DNA from: Clostridia bacterium | Lineage (GTDB): Bacteria; Bacillota; Clostridia; Oscillospirales; Acutalibacteraceae | Direction of reading: 5' to 3' | Assembly (NCBI GenBank): GCA_024403955.1 | Contig: JAKSQX010000012.1 | Location: 1-35,611 of the forward strand | DNA length: 35,611 bases | Shown: positions 1 through 7,935 of the stretch, one piece after another | Layout: every line of letters begins with the position of its first letter | How positions within the stretch are numbered: the stretch's first letter is position 1 | Notes under the pieces: generated by a model | Database searches by the model: none | What the model saw: only the letters and a program-made list of their open reading frames with translations | Told to the model about the DNA's origin: nothing | Made by a program: the position numbers and the translations under genes

Positions 1-1852
1 ATCTCTTCCTATTCTTCTTTTGCCTGTTCTGCGTATTTCTCTTCGCATTTTGTACCGTCCTATTCTGTGTATTAGGGCGGTATGGTGCGTTGATTAAGCA
101 GTTTTTACCTGGACCGATGAGGTCTGTGCGATTGGCCTTTTTCAGGGCCTCAAGTACTAAGTCTTTATTCTTAGGATCATAGTACTGGAGAAGTGCACGC
201 TGAAGAGCTTTATCCCTTGGAGTTTTAGCAATATACATTGGCTTCAAGGTGTATGGGTCCAGTTCTGTGTAGAACATGCAAGTGGAGATGGTACCTGGGG
301 TTGGATAGAAGTCCTGAACCTGGTCAGGTCTGAGTTTGTGCTTCTTCAGGAATAGCGCAAGCTCAATTGCATCATTCAACGTACTTCCCGGGTGACTAGA
401 CATGAGGTATGGAACAAGGTACTGCTCCTTCCCCACTTTATTTGAGAGATTATAGAACTGCTTTTCAAAGCGTTCATAGCTCTCAATATGTTGCTTACCC
501 ATAAAGTCGAGAACGGCCTGACTGCAGTGCTCAGGCGCCACTCGAAGTTGTCCACTTACGTAGTATTTTACAAGGTCCTCAGTAAAGGTTGTCTTTGGGT
601 CTTCAAGGAGATAATCATAGCGAATACCGGAGCGTATGAAAACCTTCTTAACCTTAGGCAATTCTCTAAGTTCCTTGAGTATTTCAGTATATTCCGTGTG
701 ATCTGCTTTGAGGTTCTTACAAGGTACCGGTGCGAGGCACTTTCTACCCTTGCAGAGGCCCTCTGTGAGCTGCTTCTCGCAGCTTGGGTCACGGAAGTTT
801 GCTGTAGGTCCTCCAACGTCGTGGATATATCCCTTGAAGTCAGGGAGTTCTGTCATAAGCTTTGCTTCTTTGAGGAGAGACTCTTTAGAGCGCTTTGAGA
901 TAAAACGTCCCTGATGGAATTGGATGGCACAGAAGTTGCATCCACCGAAGCATCCACGATTGTGAGTTAAGGAGAACTTAACCTCCTCTATCGCAGGTAC
1001 ACCCTGCTTGTACACAGGATGATATGTGTACTCATATGGAAGGTCATATACAGCGTCAAATTCCTCTGTAGTTAAAGGCTCCATTGGAGGATTCTGGACG
1101 AGCATCTTATCTCCGTGGCGTTGCTTTAAAAGCTTGCCACGGATGTGGTCCTGCTCGTCCTGCTGAATGCGAACGGAGTTCGCGTACTCCTTCTTACTCT
1201 CTACGACATTTTTAAAACTTGGACACTCTTTACCAGTGAGCGGAGTATCCTTTGGGTCGCAGAGATAGCAGGTACCTTTTACATCTGTAATTTGGTCAAT
1301 TAGTATTCCTTTGTCGAGTTCTTTCGCTATTTGTACAATGGATTTTTCACCCATGCCATAGCTCAAGATATTTGCTGTAGAGTCAATTAGGATTGAAGGT
1401 TTAATCTCGTTATCCCAGTAATCGTAATGGGCAAAGCGTCGAAGCGAAGCTTCGAGACCGCCGATGATGATATTCGCATCAGGGTACACTTTACGTATCT
1501 GTTTGCAATATACTGTCACGGCGCGGTCAGGGCGTTTGCCCGCTTTGCCCCCTTCAGTGTAAGCATCATCCGACCTAGGTTTCTTCGCAGCTGTATAGTG
1601 CGCAACCATAGAGTCAATGTTACCTGAGGAGACAAGGAAACCAAGCCTTGGTTCACCAAACTGTTTATATTCCTCAAGCGCCTGTGGCTGTGCCAAAAAG
1701 GCTACTCTAAAGCCCTCTTTTTCAAGCACTCGCGTAATTATGGCCGCACCAAAACTAGGATGGTCGACGTACGCATCTCCGTTTACGTAAACGAAGTCAA
1801 CGTCCGCCCATCCTCTATTCTCCATATCCTGTTTGCTTATAGGAAGGAACAT
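1..1852 (-). CDS. YgiQ-family radical SAM protein (3' end beyond window)
   Basis: Reading the minus strand from ATG at 1852 gives an uninterrupted frame of about 617 codons that leaves the window at base 1 without a stop, so only the C-terminal tail is missing. The start follows GAAAGG and lies 18 nt after the potD stop. The protein begins MFLPISKQDMENRGWADVDF, the typical YgiQ opening. The radical SAM cluster motif is C-x3-C-x2-C (C301, C305, C308; CFGGCNFC), which should hold the [4Fe-4S] cluster that cleaves S-adenosylmethionine. The last visible stretch, after about residue 590, is rich in Asn, Lys, Arg and Gln and looks disordered, as is common at the C-terminus of this family. The family is widespread but its substrate is unknown. 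It is last in the ftsK-potABCD direction and is probably co-transcribed with it. Confidence 0.9.
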   Translation of the reverse strand, partial: MFLPISKQDMENRGWADVDFVYVNGDAYVDHPSFGAAIITRVLEKEGFRVAFLAQPQALEEYKQFGEPRLGFLVSSGNIDSMVAHYTAAKKPRSDDAYTEGGKAGKRPDRAVTVYCKQIRKVYPDANIIIGGLEASLRRFAHYDYWDNEIKPSILIDSTANILSYGMGEKSIVQIAKELDKGILIDQITDVKGTCYLCDPKDTPLTGKECPSFKNVVESKKEYANSVRIQQDEQDHIRGKLLKQRHGDKMLVQNPPMEPLTTEEFDAVYDLPYEYTYHPVYKQGVPAIEEVKFSLTHNRGCFGGCNFCAIQFHQGRFISKRSKESLLKEAKLMTELPDFKGYIHDVGGPTANFRDPSCEKQLTEGLCKGRKCLAPVPCKNLKADHTEYTEILKELRELPKVKKVFIRSGIRYDYLLEDPKTTFTEDLVKYYVSGQLRVAPEHCSQAVLDFMGKQHIESYERFEKQFYNLSNKVGKEQYLVPYLMSSHPGSTLNDAIELALFLKKHKLRPDQVQDFYPTPGTISTCMFYTELDPYTLKPMYIAKTPRDKALQRALLQYYDPKNKDLVLEALKKANRTDLIGPGKNCLINAPYRPNTQNRTVQNAKRNTQNRQKKNRKR

Positions 1853-1870
1853 GTTGTTGCGGCCTTTCAA

Positions 1871-2923
1871 TTATTTACAAGCATTAACGAATGTATTCCA
1901 AATCTCCTCATGAACATCAGCAGCTGCAGCTGAGATATTCTGAACGATTTCGGCATTCTCTGTGTCGAGATTTGCTGGGAGTGTGAGAAGATCTTTAAAG
2001 TCGTCTGAGATGTACTGGTTAGCTGCTGAGTTAGTTGAACAATAACCCATCCACTCGAAACAAGAAGCACCAACTTTTCCATCAAGGATATAGTCGATGA
2101 ATTTGTGAGCAGCATCAGCATTTGCAGCCTGGCTAGGAATAAACATACCCATTACGCCGAAGCCAAGGCCCTCCTTTGGCATCACAAACTTAAAGTTTGC
2201 GCCATTCTCATCAATTGCAGTGAGTGTTGCCTGTGACTGATATAAGAGAGCAACGTCGATTGTACCAGCGAGGAGATCCTCGTTTAAATACTCATCCTTG
2301 ATGAGATTGATGTTTGGTGAGAGTTCGATAAGTTTCTTGCCAGCTTCTCTTATCTCTTTCTCGCTCTCAGTGTTCATTGAGTAGCCGAGCATTTTGAGAA
2401 TAAGGCCAGTAACTACGCGGTTGTTACCAACTACGCCAACTCTGCCCTCAAGTGAATCATCAAAGAGATCTGCATATCCCTTGATGTCGATGTCAACCTT
2501 GTCTGGGTTGTAAGCAATCTGCATAATACCAGCACCATATGGAACTGTGTATTCATCCTTTGAATCATAGAACTGACCCTGGAATCTAGAATCGATATTA
2601 TCCCAGTTAGAAATCTTTACTGTGTCGAGTTTCTGTGCAAGGCCCTCAGAAATAACCTGTTCGATGATGTAGTCATCAGCAATTACAAGGTCATAATCAG
2701 CACCTTTAGAAGCCTCGAGAGTCATGAGCATGTTCTCATCAGTATCGAAGTTCTGATAATTTACAGTGATGCCTGTCTCCTCTTCAAATGCATCGATAAC
2801 TTCGTCTGGGAACATACCAGCCCAAGTGTAGATTGTGAGAGTGCCTGTCTTCTTTGAACCACTGCAACCAGTGAGTGCAAGAATCATTGCAAGACATAGG
2901 ATTATTGCGATTAGTCTTTTCAT
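1871..2923 (-). CDS. potD: Spermidine/putrescine ABC transporter substrate-binding lipoprotein
   Basis: This is the extracytoplasmic polyamine receptor that delivers putrescine or spermidine to the PotB/PotC channel. The 350-aa product has a lipoprotein signal peptide: a KR start, a hydrophobic core and lipobox LTGC with the lipidated Cys at residue 20, so it should be anchored outside the membrane. The mature part opens with LTIYTWAGMFPDEVIDAFEEETG, the usual start of PotD/PotF proteins, and its length matches the family. It lies 16 nt downstream of potC in a potA-B-C-D series. The exact polyamine preferred cannot be read from sequence. Confidence 0.93.
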   Translation of the reverse strand: MKRLIAIILCLAMILALTGCSGSKKTGTLTIYTWAGMFPDEVIDAFEEETGITVNYQNFDTDENMLMTLEASKGADYDLVIADDYIIEQVISEGLAQKLDTVKISNWDNIDSRFQGQFYDSKDEYTVPYGAGIMQIAYNPDKVDIDIKGYADLFDDSLEGRVGVVGNNRVVTGLILKMLGYSMNTESEKEIREAGKKLIELSPNINLIKDEYLNEDLLAGTIDVALLYQSQATLTAIDENGANFKFVMPKEGLGFGVMGMFIPSQAANADAAHKFIDYILDGKVGASCFEWMGYCSTNSAANQYISDDFKDLLTLPANLDTENAEIVQNISAAAADVHEEIWNTFVNACK

Positions 2924-2939
2924 GTTAATCTCTCCTCTT

Positions 2940-3716
2940 TTAATTTTGCGCTTTGTTTTTCTTTACTAGTCTTGAAGCCCCGAGACAGATAACTGTGACA
3001 AGGAGCATAAGCGTGCAAAGAGCGTTAATCTCAGGTGTTATACCTGTTTTAACTTGCGTATATATCTTAATAGGTAAGGTGTTGAACCTCGGTCCTACTA
3101 CGAACATACTGATAATTACATCGTCAAAACTCATTGCGAATGCGATAAACATTCCTGAGAGAATACTTGGAAGTAAATCTGGCAATGTAATCGTGAAGAA
3201 AGCCTTAAATGGACCCGCACCGAGCATGCGCGCAGCCTCTGTAGGCGCAATATCGAGCGATGCAACCCTTGTCGACACCTGAAGATATATGTATGGAATA
3301 CAGAATGTCATGTGTGCGAGTACAAGGGTAATAAATCCAAACGGAAGATTCAAAAATCTAAAGAAAACAAGAAATGCCATTCCGAGAATAATCTCTGGAA
3401 CCATGATTGGAATCATAGAGATAGGTTTAACTATTTCCTCGGCTGGTTGTTTTTTTCTAAATCCCAAAGCTGCAGCAGTTGCGATAACTGCTGAGAGGAT
3501 GCAGGACGTTACACCGACAAGCACAGAATTTAGAAGTGCTTTAAAGATGTTCTCATCCTTAAAAAGAATCTCATACCAACGGAGTGAGAAACCACCCCAG
3601 GTGGTGTAAAGACGGCTGTCGTTAAAACTGAAGATTACAGCAACTACGATTGGAACATAAAGTATAGCTGTAATTATTGCTACATAGATAAGTGGAAACC
3701 TGCTTTTCTTTTTCAC
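2940..3716 (-). CDS. potC: Spermidine/putrescine ABC transporter permease PotC
   Basis: Inner-membrane permease, 258 aa, with about six hydrophobic segments. The cytoplasmic EAA loop that docks on the ATPase is visible as EAARMLGAGPFKAFFTITLP in the second half. Together with PotB it forms the channel. The start overlaps the potB stop by 4 nt (ATGA), so translation is probably coupled. Length and layout are normal for PotC. Confidence 0.93.
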   Translation of the reverse strand: MKKKSRFPLIYVAIITAILYVPIVVAVIFSFNDSRLYTTWGGFSLRWYEILFKDENIFKALLNSVLVGVTSCILSAVIATAAALGFRKKQPAEEIVKPISMIPIMVPEIILGMAFLVFFRFLNLPFGFITLVLAHMTFCIPYIYLQVSTRVASLDIAPTEAARMLGAGPFKAFFTITLPDLLPSILSGMFIAFAMSFDDVIISMFVVGPRFNTLPIKIYTQVKTGITPEINALCTLMLLVTVICLGASRLVKKNKAQN

Positions 3717-4522
3717 TGTGCATGCCTCCTTCTACGTGCAACAGGCTCAAGTCTGTTGCAGATTAGGATAACAGCGCCAGTGAGAAGCATAAGTACCACT
3801 GAAATTGCTGCGGCAAGTGGAAGGTTATGTGTCTTCATAAGTTGATTCTCAATGAGGTTACCAGCGAGAATGAACTTGCCTCCACCGAGTAAGTCTGAGA
3901 TATAGATAAGGCACATGCTTGGAATGAATGTGAGTGTAACACCCGAGAGAAGTCCCTTTGCAGTCTGTGGCAAAGTGATATCAAGGAATGCCCTACCTTT
4001 TGATGCACCGAGCATGCGTGCAGCCTCAAGAGCTGACTGATCAAGCTTTGTAGCCGCAGAATATACTGAGTAAATCATAAACGGCAGAAGTGCATAGACC
4101 ATTGTTATGACAACTGCCTCATATGAGTAGAGAATCGTTGTATATGTTCTGAGGAGAACGATTATACTTGCGATTCTAACGATTGAGTTAATCCAAAAAG
4201 GAAAAGTCAGCGCAGCAAAGAAAAAGTTGCGCTGATGGTCCGGTAGCCGAGCCATAAAAAGGCCAGCTGGATATCCAATAATGATGTCGACAAGAGTAAC
4301 CGTAACAGCCAGTTTAAAGCTGTCGGCAAAGGTAGACAGATATATTGGTTTTACAAGTTCTCTGTAGTTGTCAAAAGTGAACGTGTAATCAACTGCCCAG
4401 GTGTTTGTCCTTGTCATAAAACTGAGGAACAATGCGTAGAGCATCGGAATTAGAACAAACAGTGCAGAGAAAACATACAGAGGCAAAACCTTTTTAAAGT
4501 CTGATCTTGTCTTTGATTTCAT
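3713..4522 (-). CDS. potB: Spermidine/putrescine ABC transporter permease PotB
   Basis: Inner-membrane permease, 269 aa, first hydrophobic segment at about residues 12-35. Its EAA loop is EAARMLGASKGRAFLDITLP. Its first 29 nt lie inside the 3' end of potA in another frame, and both reading frames look genuine: the PotB N-terminus reads MKSKTRSDFKKVLPLYVFSA, as expected for the family. It shares 4 nt with potC downstream. The tight overlaps indicate one polycistronic mRNA with coupled translation. Confidence 0.93.
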   Translation of the reverse strand: MKSKTRSDFKKVLPLYVFSALFVLIPMLYALFLSFMTRTNTWAVDYTFTFDNYRELVKPIYLSTFADSFKLAVTVTLVDIIIGYPAGLFMARLPDHQRNFFFAALTFPFWINSIVRIASIIVLLRTYTTILYSYEAVVITMVYALLPFMIYSVYSAATKLDQSALEAARMLGASKGRAFLDITLPQTAKGLLSGVTLTFIPSMCLIYISDLLGGGKFILAGNLIENQLMKTHNLPLAAAISVVLMLLTGAVILICNRLEPVARRRRHAQ

Positions 4523-5177
4523 CTGGTTTTCCTATCTCCGTAAAAATGCCATCCTCCATTAGAGCGATTCGGTCACTCATAGAGAGTGCCTCCTCCTGGT
4601 CATGGGTGATGTAAATAAATGTTATACCGAGCGTGTGCTGAAGGTCTTTGAGTTCCTCCTGCATACGCTTTTTAAGTGCGGCGTCTAATGCGCCTAAAGG
4701 CTCGTCGAGAAGTAGTACCTTAGGCGTACTTATGATGGACCTCGCAAGAGCAACACGCTGACGCTGTCCACCAGAGAGCATATCAGGCATACGCTTGTTT
4801 ACGCCCTCAAGTTTCACAGTCCTTAGCATATCATTTACTCTCTCTGCAATCTCATCTTTTGGAAGTTTTTGAAGCTTGAGCGAATAAGAGATATTCTCCT
4901 CAACAGTCATGTGTTCAAAGAGTGCATAGTTCTGGAAGAACATGCCGATTTGGCGCTTCTCTGGGGCAAGACTGGTGATGTCATTGCCGTCGAGGAATAC
5001 CTGACCTTGGTCAGCGTATTCAAGGCCGGCGATGATACGAAGTAGCGTCGTCTTGCCGCAACCGGAAGCGCCAAGAAGAGTAACAAACTCCCCATGGTCA
5101 ACCGTCAAGTTTATGCCTTTCAAAACTTCCTGTTTATCAAAGGATTTGTATATGTCTTTTGCTTCTAGGTATGACAT
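4494..5177 (-). CDS. potA: Polyamine ABC transporter ATPase PotA, short form without TOBE domain
   Basis: ATPase that powers polyamine uptake. Visible motifs are Walker A GASGCGKT (residues 36-43), Q-loop FFQNYALF, signature LSGGQRQ (134-140), Walker B LLLDEP and the switch His in THDQEE (H192). At 227 aa it is far shorter than typical PotA (about 350-380 aa). It stops just after the nucleotide-binding domain at GKPDEIKDKIRL, where the C-terminal TOBE regulatory domain would normally begin. The stop lies 29 nt inside potB. The nucleotide-binding domain itself looks intact. The gene follows the ftsK stop by 15 nt, with AAGGAG before the ATG, so it may be transcribed from the ftsK promoter. Confidence 0.92.
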   Translation of the reverse strand: MSYLEAKDIYKSFDKQEVLKGINLTVDHGEFVTLLGASGCGKTTLLRIIAGLEYADQGQVFLDGNDITSLAPEKRQIGMFFQNYALFEHMTVEENISYSLKLQKLPKDEIAERVNDMLRTVKLEGVNKRMPDMLSGGQRQRVALARSIISTPKVLLLDEPLGALDAALKKRMQEELKDLQHTLGITFIYITHDQEEALSMSDRIALMEDGIFTEIGKPDEIKDKIRL

Positions 5178-5192
5178 ATTTTTCTCCTTAAA

Positions 5193-7724
5193 TTAGTCTA
5201 TTTCTTCTGGGACAGCAGTGTCTGTTGATGGAGCATCCATCGCAGTTGCATTCATCTCAAGCCACTGATTCTTTGTGATGAGTACCTGACGTGGCTTAGA
5301 ACCCTCGAATGGACCTACAATACCACGCTCTTCAAGTTCATCAATAATGCGAGCTGCACGTGCGTAGCCGACCTTGAGTTTACGCTGGATAAGGGTTGTT
5401 GAAGCCTGACCAGCCATAACTACTGCCTCGATTGCCTGTGGAAGAAGCGCATCGCCATCATCCTCGCCCTGTGGGCCATCGATGCTGCCGCCCTTCTTGC
5501 CTTCGGACGCAGCTGCATGCTTATCAATCTCATCGAGAACAGATTCGTTGTAGTTAACTTCTCCGCCCTCCGCCTTGATGAAGTCAATTACGCTCTTAAT
5601 CTCGTTGTCTGGAACATAACAGCCTTGGATACGGATTGGGTTTGATGCTCCAACTGGATTGAAGAGCATATCACCGTTACCGAGAAGTTTTTCAGCACCC
5701 ATCATATCGAGAATGATACGTGAGTCAGTACCGTTAGAAACCTTGAGTGCAAGACGGCTTGGAATGTTGGCCTTAATAAGACCTGTGATTACGTCTACAC
5801 GTGGAGACTGTGTTGCGATAACGAGGTGCATACCTGCAGCACGGGCCATCTGTGCAAGACGACATACAGAGTCCTCAACGTCTTTGGCTGCAGCCATCAT
5901 AAGGTCTGCAAACTCATCGATAAAGATGACAATCTGTGGCATTGGTTTCTTATCAGGATCCATTGCTGAGAGTTCGTTATATCCAGAGATATCACGGACA
6001 TTGTTCTCAGAGAATGCCTTATAACGATTGAGCATCTCCTTAACTGCCCATGCGAGAGCACCGGATGCCTTCTTAGGGTCAGTTACTACTGGGATGAGCA
6101 TATGTGGAAGGCCGTTATAGCCTGTGAGTTCTACTGACTTAGGGTCAATCATTACAAACTTAACTTCATCAGGAGTTGCATTGTAAAGGATTGAGAGAAT
6201 CATTGCATTCATACATACTGATTTACCTGAACCAGTTGTACCTGCAACGAGGATATGAGGCATCTTTGCGATATCCATTGTACAAACTTCGCCTGTGATA
6301 CCACGGCCGAGAGCAACTGTGAGCTTGCTTTTCTTAGAGCGTTCCTGGTAATCCTTAGACTCAAGGATTTCGCGAAGATTGATGGCATCGCGGCCTCTAT
6401 TTGGTATCTCGATACCAACGGCAGCCTTGCCAGGGATTGGAGCCTCAATACGGATACTTGTAGCGGCAAGGCTGAGCGCGATGTCATCTGCAAGACCAGT
6501 GATCTTACTGATACGAACACCCTGTGCCGGAGCAAGCTCATATCTTGTAACTGAAGGACCGCGGCAGATATCAACGAGTGTTGTCTCTACGCCGAAGCTC
6601 TTAAGAACATCAATAAGTTTCTCTGCGTTTGATCTCATCTCACTCTCAGAATCGCCTGAGTTGGTAACTTTTGGAAGTGAGAGGCAAGTGAGCGGTGGGA
6701 ACTTATAAGGGTTAGCCTCAGTCTCATCGAACTCGGCCAAAGTTGGCTCGTTGTTCTCAGGTTTCTCCTCCACCGGCTTGTTCTGATTAGCAGCCTTTTT
6801 GATGATGTCGTCGAGAAGAACTGAAGGTTTCTCCTCAGTTGTTGAGAGATCAACTGGCTTGTCAACAACTGGAGGTTCAATATCCACGTTCTCGCCGAAG
6901 GATTCACCCTTCTTCTTAGAACGTCTAGGTTTTGTTGAAGCGCCAACGTCATCGTATTCTGCGTCAGGAGCATACTCAGGACCGAGATCAACATTAGGAT
7001 TGAACTGCTGCTTACGCTCTATTCTCTCCTCAAATGCACGGCGACCACTCTCAAGTGTCTCAGATGCAACCTGCGAGCCCTTCTCAACTGGCTTTGCAAC
7101 TCCTCTAAAGAAGTCGATGAGTGTTGTACCAGTTACGAGCATAAGGAATACGAAGCAAAGGATCAGGATTGTGATAGCCGCTGGAACCTTTGTACCAAAG
7201 AGCCAAAGGAGCAAACCACCTACAATTGCACCGATTGCACCGCCGTTAGTAGGTTCATTACCAATACTATATGAGGACTTGACACCCTCTGCAAAATCTG
7301 ACCAGCAGATGATATCTGCAGAAGATGCAAACACTGTAACAGCACCGCTGATTAAGACCACAAGGATTGAAGCGACAATAACTGTGAACTTCAAGTTTCC
7401 TATTGGTTTATCAAGGGAGAGCATAACTGCAAGGTACATGAGCACGAAAGGCCATACGAATGCACAGATACCAAAAAGTCCAAAGAAGACATTGTGGAGT
7501 GCTGCCCATACATTTGCACCAGGAATTATTACTACACAGAGTAAAAATGCAGCGACTGCGAAAAGGATTATAGCATTGCGCTGACGAGCTGCCTCTTTAC
7601 CCCTTTCCCTCTCTATATACATCTTTCCATTTTGAGTATTTTTCTTGGCAGCAGGCGCTGATTTTGCTGGAGCCTTCTTAGTTTTTGCAGGCGCCTTTTT
7701 TGTTGCCGGTTTTTTGTTAGCCAT
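5193..7724 (-). CDS. ftsK: DNA translocase FtsK/SpoIIIE
   Basis: Membrane-anchored double-stranded DNA pump that clears chromosomes from the division or sporulation septum. I start it at ATG 7724 (MANKKPATKK) because AGAGGTG precedes it; an upstream in-frame ATG at 7766 has no ribosome-binding site. The 843-aa protein has a Lys/Ala/Pro-rich tail (about residues 1-30), four or so hydrophobic segments (about 50-220), an acidic linker, a RecA-like motor with Walker A GTTGSGKS (495-502) and Walker B IFIDEFADL, and a C-terminal winged-helix gamma domain (SGGQAS-like region AVVMAGQASTTLIQRKLKVG) that should read orienting DNA motifs. It heads the minus-strand run into potABCD. FtsK and SpoIIIE cannot be told apart here. 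Confidence 0.93.
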   Translation of the reverse strand: MANKKPATKKAPAKTKKAPAKSAPAAKKNTQNGKMYIERERGKEAARQRNAIILFAVAAFLLCVVIIPGANVWAALHNVFFGLFGICAFVWPFVLMYLAVMLSLDKPIGNLKFTVIVASILVVLISGAVTVFASSADIICWSDFAEGVKSSYSIGNEPTNGGAIGAIVGGLLLWLFGTKVPAAITILILCFVFLMLVTGTTLIDFFRGVAKPVEKGSQVASETLESGRRAFEERIERKQQFNPNVDLGPEYAPDAEYDDVGASTKPRRSKKKGESFGENVDIEPPVVDKPVDLSTTEEKPSVLLDDIIKKAANQNKPVEEKPENNEPTLAEFDETEANPYKFPPLTCLSLPKVTNSGDSESEMRSNAEKLIDVLKSFGVETTLVDICRGPSVTRYELAPAQGVRISKITGLADDIALSLAATSIRIEAPIPGKAAVGIEIPNRGRDAINLREILESKDYQERSKKSKLTVALGRGITGEVCTMDIAKMPHILVAGTTGSGKSVCMNAMILSILYNATPDEVKFVMIDPKSVELTGYNGLPHMLIPVVTDPKKASGALAWAVKEMLNRYKAFSENNVRDISGYNELSAMDPDKKPMPQIVIFIDEFADLMMAAAKDVEDSVCRLAQMARAAGMHLVIATQSPRVDVITGLIKANIPSRLALKVSNGTDSRIILDMMGAEKLLGNGDMLFNPVGASNPIRIQGCYVPDNEIKSVIDFIKAEGGEVNYNESVLDEIDKHAAASEGKKGGSIDGPQGEDDGDALLPQAIEAVVMAGQASTTLIQRKLKVGYARAARIIDELEERGIVGPFEGSKPRQVLITKNQWLEMNATAMDAPSTDTAVPEEID

Positions 7725-7780
7725 TTTTTCACCTCTAAAAAAATATGTGAAGTGTCTAAAACACAATATATACGGAAATA

Positions 7781-7809
7781 ATTATAACAAAAGAGGCAGA
7801 AAAGCGCAA
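7781..7809 (-). promoter_or_regulatory. Candidate sigma-70-type promoter for ftsK
   Basis: On the minus strand a perfect TATAAT (complement of 7781-7786) follows a weak -35 TTGCGC (7804-7809) at 17 nt. It lies 57 nt above the ftsK ATG and faces away from the acn promoter. The -10 is good, but the -35 matches only its TTG part. Confidence 0.5.
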
Positions 7810-7852
7810 TATATTGTGTAATAAAATAAAAATAATATTAACGCGTATTATA

Positions 7853-7880
7853 TTGACATATTTAACGATATTGTTATAAT
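7853..7880 (+). promoter_or_regulatory. Consensus promoter of the aconitase-isocitrate dehydrogenase-rex operon
   Basis: TTGACA at 7853-7858 and TATAAT at 7875-7880 are separated by 16 nt, and both hexamers are perfect. It lies about 55 nt upstream of the acn start. The -10 box sits inside an inverted repeat (next entry), which suggests repression of a strong basal promoter. Confidence 0.75.
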
Positions 7881-7918
7881 TATTAACAATGTTCGTTATA
7901 AAAATGAACAAGTTTGTT
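7871..7918 (+). promoter_or_regulatory. Operator-like inverted repeats, possible Rex site
   Basis: TTGTTA (7871-7876) and TAACAA (7884-7889) form an inverted repeat that covers the -10 box. Further down are TGTTC/GAACA (7890-7894, 7906-7910) and AACAA-GT-TTGTT (7907-7918). Rex of Clostridia is known to bind sites of the form TTGTTAAN4TTAACAA. The first repeat resembles this but is one base longer in the centre. Because rex is the third gene of the operon, autoregulation by NADH level is a reasonable inference, not shown by the sequence alone. Confidence 0.4.
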
Positions 7919-7935
7919 AAAGGAGAACACAAGTT

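Noticed and set aside
6799-7584. Plus-strand open frame of 261 codons opposite ftsK
   Set aside because: It lies wholly antisense to ftsK motifs, has no ribosome-binding site and reads as low-complexity Ser/Thr/Pro, a shadow of the real codons.
7752-7764. GTGT-CTAAA-ACAC inverted repeat between ftsK promoter and start
   Set aside because: Arms of only 4 nt in AT-rich sequence; too short to support an operator.
7725-7766. N-terminal extension of ftsK from ATG 7766
   Set aside because: No ribosome-binding site, while AGAGGTG precedes ATG 7724.
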